A stretch of DNA of 64,000 bases from JACKJK01 sp046159835 (lineage in GTDB: Bacteria > Pseudomonadota > Alphaproteobacteria > Rhizobiales > Tepidamorphaceae): assembly GCF_046159835.1 (NCBI RefSeq), contig NZ_JBJXCY010000001.1, positions 868,001-932,000 of the forward strand. Reading direction: 5' to 3'. Within the stretch, counting starts at the first letter, position 1. Each line of letters begins with the position of its first letter. The notes beneath the pieces are model-generated. The model was given only the letters and a program-made list of their open reading frames with translations, did no database searches and was not told where the DNA came from. Positions 34,302-42,482 of this stretch are shown here, in pieces. A program made the translations under genes and the position numbers.

Positions 34302-35240
34302 TCAGGACTTCGGAACCGGTTTCACGGTCACGTCGCCCTTCACCTTGCGTTCGCGCCACAGCAGGTAGAGCCCGCTGGCGATCACCACGGACGCGCCAAG
34401 CAGCGTCCACGCCGTCGGCACGTCGCCGAACAGAATGAAACCGAGGCCGATCATCCAGATCAACTCCGTGTAGATGAACGGCGAGAGGATCGCGGCGGGC
34501 GCATAGCGGTGCGCGGTGATCATGAACTGGTGTCCGGCCCAGCCGATGACGCCGAGCAGCGCCAGCAGGAAGGCGAGCATCCATGTCTCCGGCTGCTGCC
34601 AGTAGCCCCACACGAAGGGAAGGTAGGCGAGCGTGCCGGTGAGTGCTGCGTAGAACTGAGCGGTCGAGGATTTCTCCGTCGGCGCGAGGATGCGTGTCGT
34701 GATGCCGTAGCAGGCGTAACTGAGCATCGCGAGAACCGAGTAGACCACCTGCCAGGGCAGGCCGCCAAGGCCGGGCCGCATGACGATGAGCACGCCCAGA
34801 AAGCCGACGCAGATCGCCGCCAGCCGGCGCGGGCCGACCCACTCGCCGAGCACCGGTCCGGAGAGCAGCGCCACGACGAAGGGCGTCGCGAAGAAGATCG
34901 ACATCGTCTCCGAGAGCTGGAGGTGCCGCACGGCGATGAAGTTGAATGTCGTCGCGCCCAGCATGAACAGCGCGCGCAGGAACTGCATCCCGCGCCGGTT
35001 GGTGTGCCATAGCTGGTCTGCGTAATTGCTCGGACGGGTGGAGCCAACCACCAGCACGAGGTGGCTCAGGTAGCGGCAGAAAATGATCTGCACGGCGGCG
35101 AAATAGGCCGACAGGTACTTCGCGGTCGCATCGAGGCAGGCGAAGCAGAGCAGCGCCACCATCATCATGCCGATGGCGCGCAGCCGCTCCCGGCGCTCCG
35201 CATCGGTGCTGGCTTCGATGGAGGCGCGTTCGCTGGCCAT
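34302..35240 (-). CDS. EamA/DMT-family transporter
   Basis: A 312-residue protein with ten hydrophobic segments in two EamA repeats. Recognisable parts are LCFACLDATAKYLSAYFAAVQIIFCRYL, ending the first, and FSPFIYTELIWMIGLGFILFGDVPTAWTLLGA in the second (shown only by position: about 25-55 and 235-268). Placed directly after the SDR stop with no gap and before the D-2-hydroxyacid dehydrogenase, it may import or export a sugar acid. Metabolite specificity cannot be read from sequence. Confidence 0.88.
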   Translation of the reverse strand: MASERASIEASTDAERRERLRAIGMMMVALLCFACLDATAKYLSAYFAAVQIIFCRYLSHLVLVVGSTRPSNYADQLWHTNRRGMQFLRALFMLGATTFNFIAVRHLQLSETMSIFFATPFVVALLSGPVLGEWVGPRRLAAICVGFLGVLIVMRPGLGGLPWQVVYSVLAMLSYACYGITTRILAPTEKSSTAQFYAALTGTLAYLPFVWGYWQQPETWMLAFLLALLGVIGWAGHQFMITAHRYAPAAILSPFIYTELIWMIGLGFILFGDVPTAWTLLGASVVIASGLYLLWRERKVKGDVTVKPVPKS

Positions 35241-35984
35241 CTAGTAGGTCGCCCGTCCGCCGGAAATGTCGAACACGCCGCCGGTCGTGAAGCTGTTCTC
35301 GCTGGAGGCGAGGAATGCGACGAGGTTGGCGATCTCCTCGACCTTCACGAAGCGATTGCGCGGGATCTTGGCCAGCATGTAGTCGATGTGCTCCTGCGTC
35401 ATCTGGTCGAAAATGGCGGTCTTTGCCGCAGCCGGTGTGATGCAGTTCACCGCGATGTCGTAGCTGGCGAGTTCCTTGCCGAGCGACTTGGTCAGCGCGA
35501 TCACGCCGGCCTTGGAGGCGGAATAGGCGACCGCGTTCGGGTTGCCTTCCTTGCCCGCGATGGAGGCGATATTGACGATCCGCCCATAGCCGCGTTCACG
35601 CATCACGCGGGCGACCGCTCGGCAGACGAGGAACGTGCCGGTGAGGTTGGTCGCCAGGACTCGGTTCCACTCCTCCACGGGGTAGTCGTGGGTGCCGGTG
35701 TTCAGCCCGGCGATGCCGGCATTGTTGACGACGATGTCGATGCCGCCGAGTGCTTCGCGGGTCTTCAGCACCGCCTCGTTGACGGAAGCCTCGTCGGTCA
35801 CGTCGACGGTGATGGCGCTCGCACCGATCTCGCCCGCCGTCTGTTCGGCGAGCGTTGCATCCACGTCCCAGATGGCCACGTCAGCCCCGCTGGCGATGAA
35901 CATCTCGCAGATGGCGCGGCCGATGCCCTGTGCGCCGCCGGTGACGATGGCCTTGCGGCCCTGAAGATCATATGCGTTCGGCAT
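35241..35984 (-). CDS. Short-chain dehydrogenase (FabG-like)
   Basis: A 247-residue classical SDR: TGGAQGIGRAIC, D in AIWDVDATL (NAD preference), NNAGIAG, catalytic S in NIASIAGKEG with YSASK, and a C-terminal VFDISGGRATY. It abuts the EamA gene with no intergenic base, so the two are co-translated. Context suggests oxidation of an aldonate or keto-acid in the tetronate pathway rather than fatty-acid synthesis. Confidence 0.88.
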   Translation of the reverse strand: MPNAYDLQGRKAIVTGGAQGIGRAICEMFIASGADVAIWDVDATLAEQTAGEIGASAITVDVTDEASVNEAVLKTREALGGIDIVVNNAGIAGLNTGTHDYPVEEWNRVLATNLTGTFLVCRAVARVMRERGYGRIVNIASIAGKEGNPNAVAYSASKAGVIALTKSLGKELASYDIAVNCITPAAAKTAIFDQMTQEHIDYMLAKIPRNRFVKVEEIANLVAFLASSENSFTTGGVFDISGGRATY

Positions 35985-36083
35985 TCATGTCCTCTCTTTG
36001 AAATTCACTAGCCTGCGTGTGACTGAAGTGCCAGCGCGGCAAACGCGCGGGGCATCAGCGCCAGACGCGGGACCTGGGTTGTT

Positions 36084-36746
36084 TCAGCTCGGAAAGCGGC
36101 CGCGCAGTTCCGCAACCTCGTCGGCGGTCAGCGGGCGGGTGCGCAGCCCCTGGAGCATGAGGAACAGCTTGGCGGTTTCTTCAAGTTCCTCGGTCGCAAA
36201 AAGTGCCGCATCGATGTCGCGCCCGGCGACGATGGGGCCGTGATTGGCCAGCAGCACCGCGTGATGGTTTCCGGCAAGCTTCTCCACCGCTTTGGCGAGC
36301 GCCTTGTCGCCGGGGGGATAGTAGTCGACGAGCGGCAGTTTTCCGACCCGCATGATGTAGTAGGCCGTCAGCGCCGGCAGCACGTCGGAATGGTTGATGT
36401 CCTTCATGCAGGACACCGCGACCGAATGCGTCGAGTGCAGGTGCACGACAGCACCTGCGTCATCGCGCGTGTCGTACATGGTGGAATGCAGGAAGGCTTC
36501 CTTGGTTGCCGGATCACCGGAAATATGACGCGCGTGTATATCTGTCAGCGACAGTGATGCCGGGTCGAGCCGACCCAGCGAAACGCCGGTCGGCGTCATC
36601 AGCAGGCGGTCGTCGGAGAGACGGATCGAGAGGTTGCCCGCCGCGCCGAATGTCAGCCCGCGCGAATGGATGGAAAGCCCGGTCTGGCAGATGCGCTCGC
36701 GCGCTTCGCTCAGTTCGCGTGCGTGGGAGGGAACAACATGGCTCAT
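36084..36746 (-). CDS. otnC: 3-oxo-tetronate 4-phosphate decarboxylase (class II aldolase family)
   Basis: A 220-residue class II aldolase/adducin protein. The zinc ligands are the histidines of VVHLHSTHS and of LLANHGPIVAG. The N-terminus AAGNLSIRLSDDRLLMTPTG is the phosphate-binding region. OtnC decarboxylates 3-oxo-tetronate 4-phosphate to dihydroxyacetone phosphate. The assignment depends on its 4-base ATGA overlap with otnK; L-fuculose-phosphate aldolases have the same fold. The start is the second ATG of the open frame because only it couples with otnK. Confidence 0.85.
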   Translation of the reverse strand: MSHVVPSHARELSEARERICQTGLSIHSRGLTFGAAGNLSIRLSDDRLLMTPTGVSLGRLDPASLSLTDIHARHISGDPATKEAFLHSTMYDTRDDAGAVVHLHSTHSVAVSCMKDINHSDVLPALTAYYIMRVGKLPLVDYYPPGDKALAKAVEKLAGNHHAVLLANHGPIVAGRDIDAALFATEELEETAKLFLMLQGLRTRPLTADEVAELRGRFPS

Positions 36747-38014
36747 TGCAGCAAACCCCACGCCTTGAGGAAGAAATCACGCGCGCCGAAATTACCTGAT
36801 TTCAGCGCCAGCGCCACGTCCCGCCCGCCCGATGAGCGCGTCCACGGCACACCGGGATCGATCTCCGGCCCGATGGCGAGACCGGGGACATTGAGCGACT
36901 GGACCACGGCGCCGGATGTTTCGCCACCGGCGACCAGCAGCCGCGTGAAGCCCGCATCGGCCAGCATGGCGCCGAGCTTGGCAAACAGCGCTTCCACGGC
37001 TTCCCCCGCTTCCGCGCGGCCATGACGTTCCTGCACTTCGGCGATGATCTTCGGGTTGGCGCTCGAATAGATCAGGACCGGGCGGTTGGAATCCTGCTTC
37101 AGCGCCCAGTCGCGCAGGTCCTCGGCGCGCACGTTCCCCGCGATCAGCGCATTGGCGTCGATCTCGCGGGCGGGAACGCCCGCTTCCAGCGCAGCGCCGA
37201 TCTGCGCGCGCGTTGCCTCCGAGCAGCTGCCAGACAGGATGGCGCGGCGCCCGCGCGGCGCATCGAGCTTGGACGAGGGCTTGGCCGGGTGAAGCAGCCC
37301 CGCACGGATGAAATTGGCCGGCAGCCCCATCGCCACGCCGGACCCGCCGGTGATCAGCGGCATGCCGTCGGCAGCCTGTCCGATGTCGAGCAGGTGTCGG
37401 TCGCTGAGCGCATCGACGATGACCTGCAGGTGGCCTGCTGCTGCGGCCTCCATCAGCGCCTTGCGAATGACGACCGGTCCGGCATCGATCGAAGTGTATG
37501 ACACCAGCCCGACGCTGCCCTCGCTCTGGCGTTGCAGCACGCGCACGAGGTTTGAATCGCGCATCGGCGTCAGCGGGTGGTTGCGCATCGGGCTTTCCGC
37601 AAGCGGCGTGTCGCCGACGAACAGATGCCCCTGGTAGACGGACCGCCCGTTCGCCGGGAAGGCGGGGCAGGCGAGCGTCATCGAGGTCTGCAGGAATGCA
37701 AGGAGCGCTTCCGTCACCGGGCCGATATTGCCGTTGTCGGTGGAATCGAAGGTCGAGCAGTACTTGAAGAATAGCTGGTGCGCGCCGGCTTCGCGCAGCA
37801 CGTCGGCGCTCGCAAGGCTCTGGGTCACGGCCTGCTGCGGCGGAGCGGTGCGCGACTTGAGCGCAACGACCACCGCGTCGTGCTGGCTCAGGACGTGGAC
37901 ATCCTCCGCGCGCGGCACGCCGATCACCTGGATGGTGCGCATGCCGCCGCGCGACAGCATCAGCGCAAGGTCCGTTGCGCCCGTTAGATCGTCTGCGATT
38001 GCCCCAAGAAGCAT
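36743..38014 (-). CDS. otnK: 3-oxo-tetronate kinase (DUF1537 family)
   Basis: A 423-residue DUF1537 kinase with the N-terminal sugar-acid domain (IADDLTGATDLALML, FFKYCSTFDSTDNGNIGP) and a C-terminal nucleotide-binding domain (LVAGGETSGAVVQSL, GPEIDPGVPW). OtnK phosphorylates 3-oxo-tetronate at O4. It is the first gene of a leftward operon and is divergent from a decarboxylating dehydrogenase gene across a 169-base region with a likely GntR operator. Confidence 0.9.
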   Translation of the reverse strand: MLLGAIADDLTGATDLALMLSRGGMRTIQVIGVPRAEDVHVLSQHDAVVVALKSRTAPPQQAVTQSLASADVLREAGAHQLFFKYCSTFDSTDNGNIGPVTEALLAFLQTSMTLACPAFPANGRSVYQGHLFVGDTPLAESPMRNHPLTPMRDSNLVRVLQRQSEGSVGLVSYTSIDAGPVVIRKALMEAAAAGHLQVIVDALSDRHLLDIGQAADGMPLITGGSGVAMGLPANFIRAGLLHPAKPSSKLDAPRGRRAILSGSCSEATRAQIGAALEAGVPAREIDANALIAGNVRAEDLRDWALKQDSNRPVLIYSSANPKIIAEVQERHGRAEAGEAVEALFAKLGAMLADAGFTRLLVAGGETSGAVVQSLNVPGLAIGPEIDPGVPWTRSSGGRDVALALKSGNFGARDFFLKAWGLLQ

Positions 38015-38126
38015 TCCGTCCCCGCCCGGTCTGCCTGTCCCGGCTCATCGCCGGCCCCCTGTTTCGTATAGACCCGAAACCGCCGAACACAATGGATTTT
38101 CCGCCTGCCGGGTAATTTCCCGCACC

Positions 38127-38159
38127 AACGTATACATTAAACAGCTTTTGCGGCATAAT
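38127..38159 (+). promoter_or_regulatory. Promoter with GntR-type operator
   Basis: A -35 TATACA (38131-38136) and a -10 CATAAT (38154-38159) are 17 bases apart and 25 bases before the dehydrogenase start, with GGAGG just ahead of the ATG. The imperfect palindrome AACGTATACATT (38127-38138, core GTATAC) overlaps the -35 and matches the nGTATACn type bound by FCD-class GntR regulators. One is encoded two genes downstream. Confidence 0.55.
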
Positions 38160-38183
38160 CCCTCCAAAGACAGCGGAGGTGTC

Positions 38184-39290
38184 ATGAAACGCGGCGGTTT
38201 CAGGATTGCGGTCTTCGATGGGGACGGGATCGGGCCGGAGGTCATGGCCCCGACACTCGAGGTGCTTCGCGCAGCGGTGGCTGCCGCCGGTGCACCTGCC
38301 CTGGAACTCGAGCACTTGCCGGGCGGCGCCGGCAGCTATGCCCGCACCGGTATTGCGCTGCCTGATACGGCGCTCGCCGCCGCCAAGGCGGCCGATGCCA
38401 TCCTCCTCGGCGCGATGGGCGACCCGGCCGTGCGCTATCCCGACGGCACCGAGATCGCGCCGCAGATCGACCTGCGCTTCGAACTGGAACTCTACGCGAG
38501 CGTGCGCCCGGTCAAGCCGATCGCCGGGCTGGGCACGCCGCTGTCGGACCCGCGCGCGCTGGATATCGACTTCGTGCTGGTGCGCGAATCGACGGAGGGG
38601 CTTTTTGCTGCGCGGGGCAGGGGCGTCATCACCGCAGATGCGACGGAAGCCCATGACACCATGGTCATATCGCGCGCCGGCACCCGCCGCCTGACGCGCT
38701 TCGGGCTGGACCTTGCGGCCCGCCGCAAGGCGCAGGGCCATCCCGGCAAGCTGACCCTCATCGACAAGGCCAACATCTTCACCTCGATGGCCTTCATGCG
38801 CTCGGTCTTCAACGACCATGCTGCCGAGCGGCGCGATATCGTGTCGGAGCGCATGTACGTCGATGCCGCCGCCCTCAATCTCGTCAAGAACCCGTGGAAC
38901 TTCGACGTGATGATCACCGAGAACATGTATGGTGATATCCTGTCGGACCTTGGTGCCGCGCTGATGGGCGGGCTTGGCTGTGCACCGTCTGCCGACATTG
39001 GCGACAACTACGCCGTGTTCCAGCCATGCCACGGAACCGCACCGGACATTCGCGGCCTCGGAAGGGCCAATCCCGTCGCCATGATGCTGTCTGGCGCTAT
39101 GATGCTGGAGTGGCTCGGCGAGCGGCACGGGGAGGCGTCGGCAAGCGAGGCGGGCGCGTTGGTTCGGCGCGGCATTGATGCAGCGTTCGGTTCCGGGGCG
39201 CTCCGCCCGTTCGAGATGGGGGGTGATGCGGGAACGGGCCGCATCGCGTCCGAAGTGCTCGAAGCCATTCAGGCGAGAAAAGCTGCTTAG
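38184..39290 (+). CDS. Isocitrate/isopropylmalate/tartrate dehydrogenase family protein
   Basis: A 368-residue decarboxylating dehydrogenase with the family sites FDGDGIGPEVM, VRESTEGLF, LIDKANIF (catalytic Lys) and MYGDILSDLGAALMGGLG (Mg-binding Asp). NAD binding is near FQPCHGTAPDI. LeuB, D-malate and tartrate dehydrogenases share these residues. Its location, divergent from otnK and ahead of a GntR gene, favours a sugar-acid or hydroxy-diacid substrate over leucine synthesis. The ATG at 38184 has GGAGG upstream. Confidence 0.88.
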   Translation: MKRGGFRIAVFDGDGIGPEVMAPTLEVLRAAVAAAGAPALELEHLPGGAGSYARTGIALPDTALAAAKAADAILLGAMGDPAVRYPDGTEIAPQIDLRFELELYASVRPVKPIAGLGTPLSDPRALDIDFVLVRESTEGLFAARGRGVITADATEAHDTMVISRAGTRRLTRFGLDLAARRKAQGHPGKLTLIDKANIFTSMAFMRSVFNDHAAERRDIVSERMYVDAAALNLVKNPWNFDVMITENMYGDILSDLGAALMGGLGCAPSADIGDNYAVFQPCHGTAPDIRGLGRANPVAMMLSGAMMLEWLGERHGEASASEAGALVRRGIDAAFGSGALRPFEMGGDAGTGRIASEVLEAIQARKAA

Positions 39291-39361
39291 CACGCGCTCT
39301 GGTTGCGACAGGTTGCAGTGGCAGCCATATAGGTCCGACCGCCTCAACCAGGCCAACAAAA

Positions 39362-40063
39362 ATGAACCAGATGGACAGCACAGCTAACAGGCCAGCCAAT
39401 CCCGACGCCGGGCAGCGTCAGGAACGCGCCTATCACGAGCTCAAGCGCCGCATCATGTACGGCGAACTGGCGCCTGGCGTGCGGATGCTGGAAAACGACG
39501 TCGCCGTACTTCTCGACATGAGCCGCACACCCGTGCGCGAAGCGATGATCCGCCTCGCCGACGAGGGGCTGATCGAGGTGCGCCCGCGCCGCGGCATGGA
39601 AGTGCTCGGCATCACCGTGGATGATCTGGAAGAGATCTACGCCGTCCGCCTGCCGCTGGAGGCTGCCGCCGTGGAGCTTGCGGCCACGCGCGGACTGGAA
39701 CCGGAGGAACGCACCTGCCTGGAAGAGGCGCAGGCGCTGATGGACCAGGCGCTGTCAGCCGGTGACACGCGCACATGGAGCGAAGCCGACGACGCATTCC
39801 ACGGCGGGTTGGTGAAGGCCTCGCGCAACCGGCGGCTGGCAACGATCCTCGACACCTTGCAGGTCCAGCTTCATCGCGGCCGCAGGGCAACGACGGTGAT
39901 GCGCGAGAAGCCGCAACAGTCCAACCAGGAGCATCACGGCATTCTTGCAGCCATCATTGCCCGCGACCCCGAGCGGGCGCGCAGCCTGCACGAGGCGCAT
40001 TTGCGGCGCACGAGCGGGCTGCTGGTCGACCTGCTGCGCAGCCGGGGAATGACCTCGATCTGA
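39362..40063 (+). CDS. GntR-family regulator, FCD domain
   Basis: A 233-residue regulator: winged helix (ERAYHELKRRIMYGELAPG ... DMSRTPVREAMIRLADEGLIEVRPRRG) then an all-helical FCD ligand domain with metal-binding Asp/His positions (D in EADDAFHGGLVKASRN, H in QEHHGILAAI, H in HEAHLRRT). Such proteins usually repress a sugar-acid operon until its substrate binds. It follows the dehydrogenase by 71 bases and probably acts on the GTATAC dyad in the otnK-dehydrogenase gap. Confidence 0.92.
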   Translation: MNQMDSTANRPANPDAGQRQERAYHELKRRIMYGELAPGVRMLENDVAVLLDMSRTPVREAMIRLADEGLIEVRPRRGMEVLGITVDDLEEIYAVRLPLEAAAVELAATRGLEPEERTCLEEAQALMDQALSAGDTRTWSEADDAFHGGLVKASRNRRLATILDTLQVQLHRGRRATTVMREKPQQSNQEHHGILAAIIARDPERARSLHEAHLRRTSGLLVDLLRSRGMTSI

Positions 40064-40084
40064 CGGTCTAGCCCAATTGGTGGA

Positions 40085-41422
40085 TCAGATCGCCTCGATG
40101 GTCTTGCGCAGGATGTCGACGATCAGGTCGATGTCTTCCTTCTCCGCCACGAAGGCCGGCGCGACGATGCCGCTGTCGCCGGTGAACTTCACGTGGCAGC
40201 CGTTCCAGAAAAGCTGCTTCTGCATTTCCTGCCCGCGAAGGCCCGGCTTTCCGGCTTCCGGGTGCAGTTCCACGCCCGCCATCAGCCCGTAGCCGCGCAG
40301 GTCCTTCACGAGATCGAGGTCCTTCAGCGACCAGATCGCGTCGAGGAAGTAGTCGCTCAAGGAGGCGGCGCGCTCGAACAGTCCTTCGCGCTCGTAGAGG
40401 TCGAGCGTGGCAAGGCCCGCCGCGCAGGCCACCGGGTGGCCGGAATACGTGTAGCCGTGGAAGAACTCGATGGCGTTGTCCGGCGCGGCATCGGTCACCG
40501 TCTCGTAGATTTCGTCCTTCACCGCGACCGCGCCCATCGGGATCGCGCCATTGGTCAGCGCCTTGGCCATGGTGATGATGTCGGGCTGAACGTTGAAGGC
40601 ATCGGCGGCAAACGGCGCGCCAAGGCGGCCGAACCCGGTAATGACTTCATCGAACACCAGCAGGATGCCGTTGGCATCGCAGATCTGGCGCAGACGTTCC
40701 AGGTAGCCCTTCGGCGGCACCAGCGTGCCGGTGGAGCCTGCCACCGGCTCCACGAAGACGGCGGCAATCGTCGAGCCGCCATACATGTCGCAGAAGCGCT
40801 GCAGGTCGTCGGCAAGCTCCGCGCCCTTGGACGGCTGGCCGCGCTCGAACGTGCATTCATCACTCCACGTGTGCCGCATGGCGACGCAGTTCGGCATCGT
40901 GACGGGGAAGGTCTCGCGGTTCTTGACCATGCCGGCCAGCGACACGCCGCCCATGTTGACGCCGTGATAGGCCCGCTCGCGCGACACGAAGCGGATGCGT
41001 TGAGCATCACCGCGCGCGCGGTGATAGGCCATGGCGATCTTCAGCGCCGTGTCGATCGATTCAGACCCCGAGTTGGTGAAGAACACATGGTTCATCGGCT
41101 CGGGCAGGATGTTGGCAAGCTTGGCGGCCAGCGCGAACGAGCCGGGATGACCCATCTGGAAGCCCGGCGAATAATCGTTCTGCATCAACTGCGCGTGGAC
41201 GGCCTCGGCGATCTCCGTGCGGCCATGGCCGGCGGCCACGTTGAACAGGCCCGAGGACCCGTCGATGATCTTCCCGCCGTTCTGGTCCCACAGGTACATG
41301 CCCTCGCTCTTCACCACGATGCGCGGCTTGGCCTTGAAGTCACGGTTGCCGGTAAACGGCATCCAGTGCTGTTCGAGCGAGTTGGTGGAGAATTTCTGCA
41401 GCGGCGCGGCGAGCGTGTTCAT
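40085..41422 (-). CDS. Class III (omega) aminotransferase, beta-alanine--pyruvate type
   Basis: A 445-residue PLP enzyme. D258 in LLVFDEVITGFGR contacts PLP, and K287 in TMAKALTNGAIPMG is the Schiff-base lysine. TNSGSESIDTALKIA (116-130) binds the phosphate. The opening MPFTGNRDFKAKPR is typical of beta-alanine/omega-amino acid:pyruvate transaminases, though taurine- or putrescine-type activity cannot be excluded. It converges with the GntR gene (22-base gap) and is divergent from the ars operon. Confidence 0.9.
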   Translation of the reverse strand: MNTLAAPLQKFSTNSLEQHWMPFTGNRDFKAKPRIVVKSEGMYLWDQNGGKIIDGSSGLFNVAAGHGRTEIAEAVHAQLMQNDYSPGFQMGHPGSFALAAKLANILPEPMNHVFFTNSGSESIDTALKIAMAYHRARGDAQRIRFVSRERAYHGVNMGGVSLAGMVKNRETFPVTMPNCVAMRHTWSDECTFERGQPSKGAELADDLQRFCDMYGGSTIAAVFVEPVAGSTGTLVPPKGYLERLRQICDANGILLVFDEVITGFGRLGAPFAADAFNVQPDIITMAKALTNGAIPMGAVAVKDEIYETVTDAAPDNAIEFFHGYTYSGHPVACAAGLATLDLYEREGLFERAASLSDYFLDAIWSLKDLDLVKDLRGYGLMAGVELHPEAGKPGLRGQEMQKQLFWNGCHVKFTGDSGIVAPAFVAEKEDIDLIVDILRKTIEAI

Positions 41423-41548
41423 GGGCGGCCATCCAGTCTTGCGAGATGTCTGTCCCGGCCCGCTGTCGGGCTGGGCGGCTTGGGGCGAAGCCTAGCGCCG
41501 AACAGCAGCCTTTGCGATGAAATTCCACCGCGACATACCGGCCACCCC

Positions 41549-41577
41549 TTGAACAGATACTACAAATATGTTTGTAA
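41549..41577 (+). promoter_or_regulatory. ars promoter with operator-like dyad
   Basis: TTGAAC (41549-41554) and TTGTAA (41572-41577) are 17 bases apart. The inverted repeat TACAAA-TATG-TTTGTA (41561-41576) covers the -10. Transcription would start at or near the arsR ATG (41584), which has no proper ribosome site, suggesting a leaderless message under ArsR control. Confidence 0.5.
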
Positions 41578-41583
41578 GGTTGC

Positions 41584-41928
41584 ATGATCGATACAGAAGC
41601 CGTTTCCGCGCTCTCCGCGCTCGCACACGAGGACCGTCTGCGCGCCTTCCGCCTGCTGGTGAAGGCCGGGCCGGACGGCATGGCATCGGGCGAGATTGCC
41701 GAGGCGCTCGACATCGCGCCGACGCGCATGTCCTTCCATCTGGCGGGGCTTGAGCGGGCTGACCTGCTGTCCACGCGGCGCGACGGGCGGCGCATCATCT
41801 ACACCGTGAGCTTCGACCACATGCGTGCGGTGCTCGAATTTCTCACCCAGGATTGCTGCAACGGCCAGCCGGAAATCTGCGGCGGCCTCGGCAGCGTGAC
41901 GGACACACTTCAAACGCGGGGGTGCTGA
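41584..41928 (+). CDS. arsR: ArsR: arsenite-responsive repressor
   Basis: A 114-residue ArsR/SmtB winged helix (IAEALDIAPTRMSFHLAGLERADLL, wing RRDGRRIIYTV). The C-terminal cluster DCCNGQPEICGG plus a final GC supplies cysteines for As(III) binding, an arrangement distinct from the plasmid R773 type. First gene of the ars operon, 2 bases before arsC. No strong ribosome site precedes the ATG. Confidence 0.9.
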   Translation: MIDTEAVSALSALAHEDRLRAFRLLVKAGPDGMASGEIAEALDIAPTRMSFHLAGLERADLLSTRRDGRRIIYTVSFDHMRAVLEFLTQDCCNGQPEICGGLGSVTDTLQTRGC

Positions 41929-41930
41929 CG

Positions 41931-42482
41931 ATGTCCCAACAAAAGACGTCTGAAGACAAGAAGAACGTGCTGTTTCTTTGTACGGGCAACTCGGCCCGCT
42001 CCATCATCGCCGAGGCGATCCTCGCGCGTGAGGGGCTCGGCCGCTTCAATTCCTACTCCGCTGGTTCCCAGCCCAAGGACGCGCCGCATCCCTTCGCGCT
42101 CGATCTGCTGAAGAAGTCCGGTCACGACGTGTCCGGCCTGCGCTCCAAGAGCTGGGACGAGTTCGCCGGCGAGGATGCACCGGAGCTCGATTTCGTCTTC
42201 ACGGTCTGTGACAACGCTGCCGGCGAGACATGCCCCTATTGGCCTGGCCAGCCGATGACCGCGCACTGGGGCGTGCCGGACCCGGCGGCAGCCGAAGGCA
42301 CCGAGGCCGAGAAACGTCTCGCCTTCGCCGAAACCTACCGGATGATGTTCAACCGCATCTCCATCTTCCTCAACCTGCCCATGTCCAGCATCGACGCGAT
42401 GACGCTGAAGCGGCAACTGGAAACCATTGGCGCGATGGACGATGGCGTCGTTGCCCAAAACGAAAGCGGGAGCGCCGCCTGA
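41931..42482 (+). CDS. arsC: ArsC: thioredoxin-type arsenate reductase
   Basis: A 183-residue low-molecular-weight-phosphatase-fold reductase. The P-loop is CTGNSAR (C17-R23). C93 and C101 in TVCDNAAGETCPYWPG match the redox pair of Gram-positive-type ArsC, which resolves via thioredoxin. It reduces As(V) to As(III) for export by the ACR3 pump whose start overlaps its stop by 1 base. The start is set by coupling to arsR; about 20 residues precede the P-loop. Confidence 0.92.
   Translation: MSQQKTSEDKKNVLFLCTGNSARSIIAEAILAREGLGRFNSYSAGSQPKDAPHPFALDLLKKSGHDVSGLRSKSWDEFAGEDAPELDFVFTVCDNAAGETCPYWPGQPMTAHWGVPDPAAAEGTEAEKRLAFAETYRMMFNRISIFLNLPMSSIDAMTLKRQLETIGAMDDGVVAQNESGSAA

Noticed and set aside
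34270..35010. N-terminal extension of the D-2-hydroxyacid dehydrogenase
   Set aside because: The region belongs to the EamA gene in another frame; the dehydrogenase homology and ribosome site start at 34269.
36792..39359. Very long open frames antisense to otnK and the dehydrogenase gene
   Set aside because: These are frame shadows typical of high-GC DNA; they are Arg/His/Ala-rich with no domain pattern and overlap two well-supported genes.
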